From positions 310,001 to 374,000 of the forward strand of contig JACKLF010000002.1 in assembly GCA_024236055.1 (NCBI GenBank): 64,000 nt of DNA, given 5' to 3'. Positions 33,472-44,770 of this stretch are shown one piece after another. A program made the position numbers and the translations under genes. The stretch is from Alphaproteobacteria bacterium. Lineage in GTDB: Bacteria; Pseudomonadota; Alphaproteobacteria; Micropepsales; Micropepsaceae. The notes beneath the pieces were generated by a model. That model did not search any database, was not told the DNA's origin, and saw only the letters and a program-made list of their open reading frames with translations. Positions within the stretch are counted from its first letter, which is position 1, and every line of letters starts with the position of its first letter.

Positions 33472-33690
33472 TCACCTGTGGAACGGCATGGGGCCGTCAT
33501 GTCCGCCGACTTTAACGCCTGATCGGCCCGCGAACAGTCCCCGGCGCGCCCCATTGCGTCACGGCGGGCATGCGCGCCGTGCAAGTACCGCCGGAGTCGC
33601 CAGCCAGACTTGTCGACAGGCATGCGCCCAGAAGGCAATTGCACCGGACCCGGCGCGATTTTAAGTTGCCGCGTCACAGGGGCTTTGTTC

Positions 33691-34467
33691 ATGCGCCTTC
33701 AGATTCTTGCCGCCCGGACGGCATTTGCCGCCCTTATCGCGGGCCTGGCCGTCGCAGCCGTGGCGATTGCGGGCGTGCGCCTGGACCGGATCGCCTTTCC
33801 CGCCGGGCTGAGCCTGATGGCCCTGGCCACCGTCCTGGGGCTGATCGGATTGCTGGGCGGGCTGCTGTGGCTGGCCCAGGCCGCCCGGCGCAATGCCGGC
33901 GAGGCCAAGCGGCTGGGCCTGATCGCGCTGTTCGGCGCGGCCCTGTTCGTCTACTTCCCCCTTTCCAGCGCCTATTACGGCCTGGCGCTGCCGCCCATCG
34001 TCGATGTCTCGACCGACACCGATGCGCCGCCGCAATTCGTCTATCTGGCAAAGCTGCGGACGGCGCAGATGAACCCGCTGGTGTTCGACGGCCAGGCCGC
34101 CATCCCCTACAAGGGCGAAGAGCGCACCGTCGCCTATGTGCTGCACGAACTGAAGAACGGCGAACTGACCCGCCCCAATCCGCGCTTCTTCCCACACAGC
34201 GAGGCGCCGGTGAAGACCCTGTTCTGGCGCAGCTTCGAAACCGTCAAGCGGCTGGGCTGGCGCATCGTCGACTTCAGCGAGGCGGACGGCCGCATCGAGG
34301 CCACCACCCGTTCCCTCTGGTTCGGCCGCATCTTCGACATCGTGCTGGATGTGCGCCCCGCGGGCGCGGGCGCACGCGTGGTGGTGCGGGCCGAAAGCCG
34401 CAGCGACCGCGACGATCACGGCTATGCCATCCGCCTGGTGCGCCGCTTCGTCAACACCATCCCCTAA
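33691..34467 (+). CDS. DUF1499 membrane protein
   Basis: 258 residues. Three hydrophobic segments (about 5–28, 35–62, 75–95) precede a soluble DUF1499 region with HSEAPVKTLFWRSFETVKRLGW, IVDFSEADGRIEATTRSLWFG (in parts) and a basic C-terminus ending VRRFVNTIP. DUF1499 proteins are widespread with unknown function. The ATG at 33691 follows AGGGG; an upstream in-frame ATG adds an implausible hydrophilic leader. It ends overlapping the stop of the convergent hydrolase gene. Confidence 0.8.
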   Translation: MRLQILAARTAFAALIAGLAVAAVAIAGVRLDRIAFPAGLSLMALATVLGLIGLLGGLLWLAQAARRNAGEAKRLGLIALFGAALFVYFPLSSAYYGLALPPIVDVSTDTDAPPQFVYLAKLRTAQMNPLVFDGQAAIPYKGEERTVAYVLHELKNGELTRPNPRFFPHSEAPVKTLFWRSFETVKRLGWRIVDFSEADGRIEATTRSLWFGRIFDIVLDVRPAGAGARVVVRAESRSDRDDHGYAIRLVRRFVNTIP

Positions 34468-35372
34468 CGCGCCTGATCCAGCGCGATCATCCCCTGCTGC
34501 GCCAGATGCTCCAGATGCGCCTGCACCTGGACCGCCGCGGCGGCCCGCAACCCCGGCGCGATATGCGGATAGAGCCGCCCGGCAATGGCATCGGCACGGC
34601 GAAGCCCGCTTTGCCAGGCTTCCAGCACCTCGGCCTCGCGGCGGCGCCGATGGGCCAACAGCGCCCGCAGAAAGGTGCGCGGTGCACGGATCGGCCCGCC
34701 ATGGGTGGGATACAATATGATGTCATCGCGCGCGATCAGCCGCTCCAGGCTTTGCAGATAGGCGCCGATGCTGCCGTCGGGCGGCGCGATCACGCTGGTC
34801 GACCAGCCCATCACATGATCGCCGCTGAACAGCGCGCCCTCCTCTTCCAGCGCGAAACAGGCATGGCCCGCGGTATGGCCCGGCGTCGCCACACAGGTCA
34901 GGGTGAAACCGTCCGCGGCGATGGCCTGCCCGTCCTCCAACAGGTGATCGGGCACAAAGGCATGATCATGCGCCTCTTCCACCGGGGGGCTGGCCGGATT
35001 TTCCCCCGGAGCGCCCGCCAATGCACCCGCCAGCGCGCCCGACAAAGCAAAAGTCTGCGCGCCGCTCCACGCCTTCAGCGCAGCGGCGGCCTCGCAATGG
35101 TCGCGATGACTGTGGGTGACCAGGATATGGCTGACCGGCCGCGCGCCGATGGCCCGCTCCAGCGCCGCCAGATGATCGGGCAGGGCGGGGCCCGGATCGA
35201 TCACCGCAACCGGCCCATTGCGGGACCCCACCAGATAGGTGCCGGTGCCGCGAAAGGTGAAGGGGCCCGGATTGGCCGCCAGCACCCGCGTCACCAGCGC
35301 CGACAGCGGCATCGCCACGCCATAGGGCGCGGTGAAATCGCGGTCGAAGACAAGATCGGGGTCGGCGGCCAT
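34464..35372 (-). CDS. MBL-fold hydrolase (LACTB2-like)
   Basis: 302-residue metallo-beta-lactamase-fold enzyme. THSHRDHC supplies the HxHxDH zinc ligands (about His87, His89, Asp91, His92), TPGHTAGHACF the next His, and LFSGDHVMG the bridging Asp. A C-terminal winged-helix-like part (LEHLAQQGMIAL) is typical of the LACTB2/glyoxalase-II-like branch. AGGAAAGG precedes the ATG at 35370–35372, which is chosen over a GTG 18 bases upstream. The substrate is unknown; thioester or nucleic-acid hydrolysis are both known in relatives. Confidence 0.88.
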   Translation of the reverse strand: MAADPDLVFDRDFTAPYGVAMPLSALVTRVLAANPGPFTFRGTGTYLVGSRNGPVAVIDPGPALPDHLAALERAIGARPVSHILVTHSHRDHCEAAAALKAWSGAQTFALSGALAGALAGAPGENPASPPVEEAHDHAFVPDHLLEDGQAIAADGFTLTCVATPGHTAGHACFALEEEGALFSGDHVMGWSTSVIAPPDGSIGAYLQSLERLIARDDIILYPTHGGPIRAPRTFLRALLAHRRRREAEVLEAWQSGLRRADAIAGRLYPHIAPGLRAAAAVQVQAHLEHLAQQGMIALDQAR

Positions 35373-35514
35373 GCCCTTTCCTGCTCCCACCGTACACTGG
35401 CCGCCAAGCGGCCCCTCCGACGATTTGTTAACCAGCAGATCCTATGTTGTCCATCAGTCCTGCGTGCCGGCGTTAACGATTGCCGTTGACTGTTGTACGG
35501 CCCCGCACGGCTTC

Positions 35515-36702
35515 ATGTTTGCCGCTTTCCTGTTGCCGGGGTTCATCGTGTCGTCCGATCGTAGCGTGCGTTTCCTGGGTGCCCTTGGCGGCGCATCGAC
35601 CAGCCGCGTGCTGAATCTCAGCCGCATCGCCGCGGACAATGCGAACAACCCCGAACACGCGCAAAAGCCGCTGTTCCTGTCGCCCATCGTCAACCGCTGC
35701 TTTCTGCTGAAGCATCGCACCCGGGGCGACGAGACCTACCTGTTCGCCTCGCCCCGCGCGGTGGCGACCAAGCTTATCCTGCCCTTCGACCATGACGATC
35801 TGCGCTCGGGCGGCCGCTCGGTGTTTGTCGAGCAGCGCGGCTTCGAGGAAGCTTTGGCCAGCGCCGGCAACTACAAGTCCGAGGCGCTGCAGCGCGACCT
35901 GTCGATCCTCAAGCTGCTCAATTCGATCCCCTCGCTGGACCCCTTCCTGGTGCGCGAGCATCTGCGCAACAACAGGATCGACGTCGCGCCCTGCTATTTC
36001 GCCATTTCCGCCGGCGACCAGGAACGCATGTACCGCTTCGTCAACTGGGAACTATCGCGGCTGATCAGCCTGGCCAGCGGCGGGCGCGGCGGCGAGCGCG
36101 AGACCGACCGCATGGTCAGCGCCCTGCTGTCGACCCAGGTCGACGAAAAGCTGGAGCCGCTGCGCCTGACGCTGGGCCTGACCGGCAACGACTTCCGCGA
36201 GGGCGTCTTCAGCTGGCGCGGCTTTCTTTACTACAAGTGGTCGATGCAGAAATTCTGGCCCGACGTGATGGGCGTGCTGCGCGAGATCAGCAGCGTGCAG
36301 CCCTATGGCGCACTGGAGCCGGAACAGAAAGTCTTCCTGACCTCGGCGCGCCGCCAGATCATCCGCATGGTGCGCGATGCCGGCGTGCATGTGAACAAGT
36401 CCCTGTCGGTCTACGACCATTCCTTCGGCGAGCTGGTTGCCAACCAGAGCCCCAAGACCTTCCGCGACTTCCTCCTGTCCGCGCCCTATATGTTCCTGGA
36501 GCTGGGCGAGAAACTGGGCGCGATTTCCCACATTGTCAGCTTCTGGCGCTATCGCTTCCCCCAGGGCCGCCCCCTGATGGTCGATGCCGAGGAACTGACC
36601 GCCATCTTCCAGGATTTCGCCAGCGGCTTCGGTGAAAAGCCCAAGGAAGACGGCGCCGTGCCGCGCCGCCCCGACGTCATCAACGCCATCGACGCCGCCT
36701 GA
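35515..36702 (+). CDS. uncharacterised protein, about 395 residues
   Basis: No named family recognised. The first 20 residues from the ATG are hydrophobic (MFAAFLLPGFIV); a GTG at 35548 preceded by CCGGGG is an alternative start that would drop them. The rest is soluble and mixed helical: LFLSPIVNRCFLLKHRTRG, VREHLRNNRIDVAPCYFAIS, FREGVFSWRGFLYYKWSMQKF (in parts) and QSPKTFRDFLLSAPYMFLEL. The C-terminus is a short charged tail. It has normal high GC and codon use, so it seems a native gene. It is divergent from the MBL gene, with TTAAC-rich sequence between. Confidence 0.65.
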   Translation: MFAAFLLPGFIVSSDRSVRFLGALGGASTSRVLNLSRIAADNANNPEHAQKPLFLSPIVNRCFLLKHRTRGDETYLFASPRAVATKLILPFDHDDLRSGGRSVFVEQRGFEEALASAGNYKSEALQRDLSILKLLNSIPSLDPFLVREHLRNNRIDVAPCYFAISAGDQERMYRFVNWELSRLISLASGGRGGERETDRMVSALLSTQVDEKLEPLRLTLGLTGNDFREGVFSWRGFLYYKWSMQKFWPDVMGVLREISSVQPYGALEPEQKVFLTSARRQIIRMVRDAGVHVNKSLSVYDHSFGELVANQSPKTFRDFLLSAPYMFLELGEKLGAISHIVSFWRYRFPQGRPLMVDAEELTAIFQDFASGFGEKPKEDGAVPRRPDVINAIDAA

Positions 36703-36807
36703 TTTCTCTTTCGCGCACGTTCGCAGCCCCCCACCACACCACCACCGCCGGGAACTTTCGCGGCGGCCCGGCGTTATCGCGGCAGATTTCCCAAAAAGGA
36801 TATTGCC

Positions 36808-37443
36808 ATGCTGAAACATATCGCCCGGATGGCGGCGGCCGCTGCCATGGTCGCCGGTTTTGCCCTGACCCAGTCCCTGCCCGCCCGCGCCGACGAAATG
36901 AGCGAGCTGCTGGTCGACGCCAACCGCACCGTGAACAACCTGAAGCACGACCCCGCCTTCGCCACCGCCAAGGCGATGCTGCAGAACGCCAAGGCGGTCT
37001 ACATCGTGCCCAAGCTGGTGAAGGGCGGCTTCATCTTCGGCGCCGAGGGCGGTGACGGCGTGGTGCTGCGCCGCCAGGGCCATGGCTGGTCCGCGCCCAA
37101 GTTCTACACCATGGGCTCGGCCTCCTTTGGCCTGCAGGCCGGGCTGGAACAGGCCCAGCTGGTCTTCATCATCAATTCCGACCGCGCCTTGTCGGGTATC
37201 GAGCATGGCAACTTCAAGCTGGGCGCGGGCGCCGGCATCACCGTGGTCAACCTGTCGTCCGGCGCCGAAGGCGCCACCACCGCCCATGGCGGCGACATGG
37301 TGGTGTGGACCTCGGGCAGCGGCGCCTATGCCGGCCTGACCTTCAACGGCAGCGTGATCAAGCCCGACAAGAGCCTGAACGCCCTGCCCGCCAACGGCCC
37401 CGACGCGCAGCGCCTGCGCGCCAATCTTTCCAGCATCTGGTAG
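36808..37443 (+). CDS. YSC84/SYLF-domain lipid-binding protein
   Basis: 211 residues. A signal peptide (to about residue 28, LPARADEM) precedes a SYLF domain with AKAVYIVPKLVKGGFIFGAEGG, SAPKFYTMGSASFGLQAG and LGAGAGITVVN, read in parts. SYLF proteins bind phosphoinositides in eukaryotes; bacterial members are periplasmic or lipoprotein forms of unknown role. AAAAAGGATATTGCC precedes the ATG. It stands alone between the uncharacterised gene and a small exported protein. Confidence 0.88.
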   Translation: MLKHIARMAAAAAMVAGFALTQSLPARADEMSELLVDANRTVNNLKHDPAFATAKAMLQNAKAVYIVPKLVKGGFIFGAEGGDGVVLRRQGHGWSAPKFYTMGSASFGLQAGLEQAQLVFIINSDRALSGIEHGNFKLGAGAGITVVNLSSGAEGATTAHGGDMVVWTSGSGAYAGLTFNGSVIKPDKSLNALPANGPDAQRLRANLSSIW

Positions 37444-37588
37444 CGCCGCATGTCACGACCCAGCATCTGGTGTTCCGGACCCCGGATCACCCGGTGCTGG
37501 CCGCTGGCCACGAACCGGCCACGGGTCTAGACTTGCCGCGGTGTCTCACATTGCCTTTCACCAACAACACGCAGCAGAGGAAACCCAG

Positions 37589-37978
37589 ATGACCAGACTG
37601 ACCCTGATCGCCGGCGCCGCCGCGCTGGCCCTGACGCCGCTGATGGCCGCCCCCGCCCTGGCGGCGGATGCCGCCGCCGAAGCCGGCATCGCCGCCACCC
37701 ATGCGGGCCTGGCCGCCAAGCAGACCGACATCGCCAAGGTGCACATGCACCTGCATCACGCGCTGAACTGCCTGGTCGGCCCCAGCGGCGACGGCTTCGA
37801 TTCCACCAATGCCAATCCCTGCGCCAAGGCCGGCAACGGCGCCATTCCGGACGCCACCGACGCGACGCTGAAGGCCAAGCTGACCGCCGCCGAAGCCTCC
37901 GCCAAGGCGGGCCTGGCTTCCAACGACCTGGCCATGGCCCAGGCCGATGCCACCAAGACGGCGGCCGCGCTGCAGTAA
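37589..37978 (+). CDS. small exported Ala-rich protein with His cluster
   Basis: 129 residues. The signal peptide MTRLTLIAGAAALALTPLMA (cut near APALAA) is followed by helical Ala-rich sequence with HMHLHHALNCLVGPSGDGF (about residues 53–71), a possible metal site, and a second Cys in NPCAKAGNG. The C-terminus is an Ala-rich helix. AGAGGA precedes the ATG at 37589. No family recognised. A strong terminator follows. Confidence 0.65.
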   Translation: MTRLTLIAGAAALALTPLMAAPALAADAAAEAGIAATHAGLAAKQTDIAKVHMHLHHALNCLVGPSGDGFDSTNANPCAKAGNGAIPDATDATLKAKLTAAEASAKAGLASNDLAMAQADATKTAAALQ

Positions 37979-38000
37979 GTCTGCACCGTATGGAAACGAA

Positions 38001-38034
38001 AAGCCCTCCGTCCCATCCGGGACGGGGGCTTTTT
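38001..38034 (+). terminator. rho-independent terminator after the His-cluster protein gene
   Basis: AAGCCCTCCGTCCC pairs with GGGACGGGGGCTT around ATCC, followed by TTT. It starts 23 bp past the stop. Confidence 0.85.
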
Positions 38035-38059
38035 GCTGCCCGCCCGGCCTGCCGGATAT

Positions 38060-38160
38060 GGGCGCGCGGTATTTTGCGGCACGGGCAGGAGCGTCGCGCG
38101 GAGCGTACGCAATGTACGTGAGCACGCGCGACGAACCCGTGACGCAAAAGAACCGCGCCC
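38060..38160. repeat. about 100-bp imperfect palindrome (intergenic hairpin repeat)
   Basis: The two halves pair almost end to end. Outer GGGCGCG…TTTTGCGGCACGGG (38060–38085) pairs with CCCGTGACGCAAAA…CGCGCCC (38135–38160). Inner GTCGCGCG (38093–38100) pairs with CGCGCGAC (38125–38132), and GTAC (38105–38108) with GTAC (38114–38117). It sits between convergent genes and ends at the stop of the yqhA-like pseudogene. No second copy was found in the window. It may be a member of a dispersed palindromic family or a bidirectional terminator. Confidence 0.7.
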
Positions 38161-38701
38161 TAGTGCTCTTTGGGTTTCTCCGCCCGGTTGCCGATGTAAT
38201 CCATCGCGGCAAACAGAAGCCCCGACCCGACACGAAGGTCAGGTGCAGGACCAGCATCCAGCGCATCCGCACCTCGTCAAACCCGACCTCCGGCTCGGTC
38301 AGGCTCATGAAGGCGCGCAGCAGCGAGATCGCGCTGATCGCCACGATCGAGCCGATCAGCTTCATCTTCAGGCCCGAGAAATCCAGCGTGCCCATCCATG
38401 CGGGCCGGTCCTCATGGGCGGCGGTGTCGATGCGCGAGACGAAATTCTCGTAGCCGGAGAAGATCACGATCACCACCAGGTTCCCCGCCAGCGACAGATC
38501 GATCAGCGACAGCGCCGCCAGGATGATCTTTTCGGGATCGGGATGCAGCAGGCTGGGCGCGACATGGATGATCTCGCCCACGAAGGCCGCCAGCAGCGCC
38601 ACCAGCGCGAAGACCAGCCCCAGATAGAAGGGCGCCAGCAGCCAGCGGGAATTGAACAGCAGCCATTCCAGCCCCCGTTCCCATGCCTTGCGCTCGTGCA
38701 T
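38160..38701 (-). pseudogene. YqhA/TIGR00645-family membrane protein, frameshifted
   Basis: The ATG at 38699–38701 opens a four-helix membrane protein (MHERKAWERGLEWLLFNSRW, then SLIDLSLAGNLVVIVIFSGY and FMSLTEPEV) typical of the YqhA family. After MLVLHLTFVSG the frame changes: the expected continuation LLFAAMDYIGNRAEKPKEH and a TAG at 38160–38162 are in another frame. An extra two bases (or one missing) around 38221–38237 explain this. Without correction the protein would run on into unrelated sequence. Corrected length is about 180 residues, normal for the family. Real lesion or consensus error. Confidence 0.75.
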
Positions 38702-38842
38702 TGCCGCTCCTGCCGATTCTGACCCGGCGATATTGCCAGTTCCGGCCTGCGCGGCACCAAAAATCGTCAAGACCAGAAATTGCCAAGATCAGAAATCGCC
38801 AAGCCCCCTGCACAAACCCGGAACGCGGCTTATATTGGGGTC

Positions 38843-41233
<2,391 letters not shown>

Positions 41234-41250
41234 GTTCGCTCCCCGAAACA

Positions 41251-42908
41251 TCAGGGTTTTCCACTCTTCCGCATAGCAAGGGCTCGCGCCTTTACATCTT
41301 GGACCAGCGGACTACCCTTAAGCTTGTCCCGCGTAATGTCGTTTATATCGACAATTGCGGCACACAAATCCTTCAACGATTTAACAGTGGCGTCGTCATT
41401 CCCACTTATGAATCGCTCAATCTTCTTGCAGGCATCTTTAATCTTATTCGAATTCAGCTGGGGGATTTTTTGTCCATAAACATAATACTTTATGGCCATA
41501 GCGTCCCATCGCAGCTTGCCGTATTTTGGATCAATTTCGTTGCTGAGCAAGAGCTTTAGCCGATAGAGCGTATAAGCAGCGACGTGATAAACTTCTTCAT
41601 GATACGTTTTGTTGAATACCAGCCTCGATTTCGCCTGTCAATCTATTCGGGTACCTACTAGCGATTTCGGCCTATCCAAAAACATGGCGGCGACACAGCG
41701 CGCAATTTCACGAATATCGAAAATGCGAACAGCTTTGGCGCTTTCGTGCGCCGAATACTGATTCTTTCGCCTTCGAAATACAGTCGATATTCTCGTCCGC
41801 GCACGGGCGTCGAAATACCTCTATCGCCTTTACGGCGTCTAGCGTTCGAGAAACTCTCTTCTCCAACTTTAGTCTGCCGATTGGTTGACCGAACAATATC
41901 ATCCAACAACTGACGGATCTGCGGTTTCAACAACCTTCAACATCAGCGTGGCATCATCCGTAACTTCAAGCGGTGCTCGAACAGCACATTCGAAGTCTGA
42001 CACCCGTTTACAATTTGAAAATCCCTCAAAATATTTCGACCCCGGTTGACGCGCACATCCGGAGAGATAATAGTGATCCACTGTTGAGGATACAAAGCGC
42101 TTGCTTAAGAGCGTCTCTTTGAGGGTGTCCGCAATTTCAGAAGTCACTCACACTGTCAAGCCCAAATCACGAACATTCTCGTTCAATATCCGTGTCTAGC
42201 CGGTCGTTTTATCATTAAGAATTTGCTGGATAAAATCTTTAGCCCTACCGTCACGATATCCCTGCTCAATTCCGGCGCCTTGGGAAGGCTGCACTACCTA
42301 GGCAATTTTAATTTTGCTTCAATTTGGCCCTCTGCTGCCTTCCAAGTTCGACGACACTATCGCGGCTCAGGGCTCCACTAACATGACTAAAGTAACCGGT
42401 ATCATTGATAGATGTCTTCAACGCCGCCGCTGCACGTAATCTCTCGGTTATCGGCTTCCGGGCCGTAGTTGCAAAAATATCTCCGCTCTAGGCTTTCCAT
42501 CACGAATTCTTCCATTCCTAAGGACGTAAAACCTGCGGGCATTTATTCGACTCGCTGTGGGATAAGCGTGCGCGCTGGACAATGCACGGATCCGGACTCA
42601 AAAGTGTTGATCTCGGACTTGGACCAGCTTCTGGTCTTTGATTGGGTGAACACAACGACAACTGGATCACGCTTCCGCGTGCTGAATGCATCCTCAACCT
42701 CCTCCACGGAACGCGTAGGCATCATCAACAAAATCATGATGCCATCGATGCCGGGATCATCCCCTTCGTATATGAGGTTTGGGATCCATTTTCAGCACAA
42801 GATCCGATAAACGGCGTAACTGACAAAAGCTTCAAATTGCCACTCTCAGCTTCATCGATGTCGAAGGCTTTCAGAGTCTAAAACGTGAGCTTCAACGACG
42901 CGGTGCAT
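41251..42908 (-). pseudogene. decayed AIPR (abortive phage infection) protein gene
   Basis: Low-GC stretch whose minus-strand frames together spell an AIPR-family protein of about 550 residues, broken by many frameshifts and stops. Pieces in order are: MHRVVEAHVL (ATG at 42908), QFEAFVSYAVYRILC, DDPGIDGIMI, RDPVVVVFTQSKTRSWSKSE, DDIVRSTNRQTKV, LDAVKAIEVF, KNQYSAHESAKAVRIFDIRE, IARCVAAMFLDRP, RYPNRLTGEIE, NKTYHEEVYHVAAYTLYRL and YGQKIPQLNSNKIKDACKKI. The IVR-x-TNRQT and YERR-like blocks are the family hallmarks as I know them. Short readings within it are fragments, not separate genes. No intact defence partner is nearby. Confidence 0.7.
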
Positions 42909-43361
42909 TTCGTTTCCCCTAACCGTCCGCTGGCTCGACGCCAGAAAATATACGAGTCCATGTCCACAAAATTATTGGCGATCTCTGCAAACGGATCAAT
43001 CCGATAATATGACCAGTGGGGTCTGATGAAATGGAGATTCCAAAGATTCGCTACTTATCGGCATCGCCCGCGCCCTCCCCCTATCCAAGACCGACCCGTG
43101 CCAGCATCGGCGGATGACTCAGGCGGCGGACCATCGCAACGACACAACTCCACTCCCAGCTTTGGTTGCCGCGCCCGTTGGACAGGCGCTGTCTGACAAA
43201 GGGGGAGGGGCCGCGAAATGCGCGCGCCAAACCCCGCCCCCCTTCCTGTCCGCGGCTATACAATCCTTCCATATTGATCCCGCACAAGGCCGCCCCATCC
43301 CCTCCGGCAGATTTTCGCACCGCAACAGCGTTGCGGGCCCAAATGGCCGAAGGAGGGACAG
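42909..43361. other. 453-bp gap: end of low-GC patch and cytochrome-gene leader
   Basis: The first 160 bp are low-GC and featureless. GC-rich sequence resumes near 43070. A G-rich/C-rich stem (GGGGGAGGGG 43201–43210 with CCCCGCCCCC 43232–43241) lies 120 bp before the cytochrome start, and TATACAAT at 43257–43264 could be a −10. No gene supported. Confidence 0.4.
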
Positions 43362-44711
43362 ATGCCGGACATTGCACCCAGACATGGCGCCGCCAGGCTG
43401 GCCGCCCTTGCCGCGCTTCTTCTGTGCGCCACCGCGGCGCCCGCACTGGCGGTGCCCAGCTTCGCCGAACAGACCGGCCAGCCCTGCAGCGCCTGTCATG
43501 TCGGCGGCTTCGGCCCGCAGCTGACCCCGCTGGGCCGCACCTTCAAGCTGGACGGCTATACGATGCGCGCGGGCGCGGCCTTCTCCAATCCCGTCTCGGC
43601 CATGGCGGTCGCCGCCTATCTGCACACCGCCGCCGACCAGCCCGCGCCGCCCGCGCCCGGCACCAACACCAACGACAATGTCACCCTGGACCAGGCCAGC
43701 CTGTTCCTGGCGGGCGGCTATGGCGACCATGTCGGCGGCTTTTCCCAGTTCACCTATGACGGGGTGGGCCGCGCCTTTGCCTGGGACAATCTGGACCTGC
43801 GCCTGGTCGACCAGACCACCATCGACGACACCGATCTTGTGCTGGGCCTGGGCCTGAACAATGCGCCCGGCGTGCAGGACCCGTGGAACACCCTGCCGGC
43901 CTGGGGCTATCCCTATACCGGCAGCGGCATCGCCCCCGCCCCCGCTGCCGGCACCATCCTGGACGGCGCGCTGGCCCAGGGCGTTCTGGGCGCCAGCGCC
44001 TATGCCTTCTGGAACGACAGCCTGTATGCCGAGGCCGCGCTGTACTGGACGCCCTCCAGCGGCTTCCTGCGCACCGTCGGCGGCGACCAGGGCGCGGGCG
44101 AGATCGACGGCGCCGCGCCCTATCTGCGCCTGGCCTATGAGATGGATTACGACGAGCAGAATTTCGAGATCGGCGCCTTCGCCTTCCTGCCCGACATCTA
44201 TCCGGGCGGCGATCACACCGCGGGCACCACCGACAGCTATACCGATATCGGGCTGGACGGCTCGTACCAGTTCACCGGCGATCCCGACAATTTCTACAGC
44301 GTCAATGCGCGCTACACGCACGAGGAACAGAACCTGGCGGCCAGCCGCATCCTGGGCAGCGCCGCCCATGCCGGCAATGCGCTGGACGATCTGCGGCTCG
44401 ATGCCTCCTACTACTGGCACGACACATTCGGCGGCACGATCGGGGTCTTCGACACCACCGGTTCGCGCGACGCGCTGCTTTATCCCGGCAGCGCCAGCTT
44501 CCAGCCCGACAGCAGCGGCTTCACCTTCCAGCTCGACGGCACCCTGTTCGGCCGCGACATGTCGAACTTCGACGGGCTGCTGAACCTGCGCGCCGGCATC
44601 CAGTACACGCTCTACACCCGCTTCGACGGCGGCACGTCCAACTATGACGGGCTGGGCGGCCATGCCTCCGACAACAATGCCGTTCGCGTCTTTACCTGGG
44701 CGGCCCTGTAA
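43362..44711 (+). CDS. outer-membrane porin fused to one-heme cytochrome c (Cyc2-like)
   Basis: 449 residues. The signal peptide ends at ALA30. The mature N-terminus VPSFAEQTGQPCSACHVGGF holds a single c-type heme site (Cys42, Cys45, His46), then LTPLGRTFKLDGYTMR. This combination closely follows the Cyc2 pattern in iron oxidisers. The remaining 380 residues alternate aromatic and polar residues in short repeats ending in Trp-Ala-Ala-Leu, as expected of a beta-barrel of about 16 strands. The heme would sit in the pore and pass electrons from outside into the periplasm. A HiPIP gene follows after 59 bp. Role in Fe(II) oxidation or other extracellular electron transfer is inferred. Confidence 0.75.
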   Translation: MPDIAPRHGAARLAALAALLLCATAAPALAVPSFAEQTGQPCSACHVGGFGPQLTPLGRTFKLDGYTMRAGAAFSNPVSAMAVAAYLHTAADQPAPPAPGTNTNDNVTLDQASLFLAGGYGDHVGGFSQFTYDGVGRAFAWDNLDLRLVDQTTIDDTDLVLGLGLNNAPGVQDPWNTLPAWGYPYTGSGIAPAPAAGTILDGALAQGVLGASAYAFWNDSLYAEAALYWTPSSGFLRTVGGDQGAGEIDGAAPYLRLAYEMDYDEQNFEIGAFAFLPDIYPGGDHTAGTTDSYTDIGLDGSYQFTGDPDNFYSVNARYTHEEQNLAASRILGSAAHAGNALDDLRLDASYYWHDTFGGTIGVFDTTGSRDALLYPGSASFQPDSSGFTFQLDGTLFGRDMSNFDGLLNLRAGIQYTLYTRFDGGTSNYDGLGGHASDNNAVRVFTWAAL

Positions 44712-44770
44712 CCCCTTCCCCGGCGTGCGGTCCGGCATCTGGCCGATGACAGCAAATGAAGGAGTGCCCC

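Noticed and set aside
37487..38770. Single 427-residue membrane protein reading
   Set aside because: Only the first part is YqhA-like; the rest is antisense to the small exported protein and hairpin repeat, produced by the frameshift.
41658..42147. Two small separate genes (91 and 82 residues)
   Set aside because: They are consecutive fragments of the decayed AIPR gene when frames are joined.
42469..42881. Plus-strand readings of 113 and 79 residues
   Set aside because: Antisense to the AIPR N-terminal region, which gives the better family match.
41899..43080. Active restriction or defence operon
   Set aside because: Low-GC sequence is fragmentary; no intact defence gene remains.
43201..43241. 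G-quadruplex or terminator in front of the cytochrome gene
   Set aside because: A G-rich/C-rich stem is visible, but with no upstream gene to terminate and no regular G-tract spacing the claim is unsupported.
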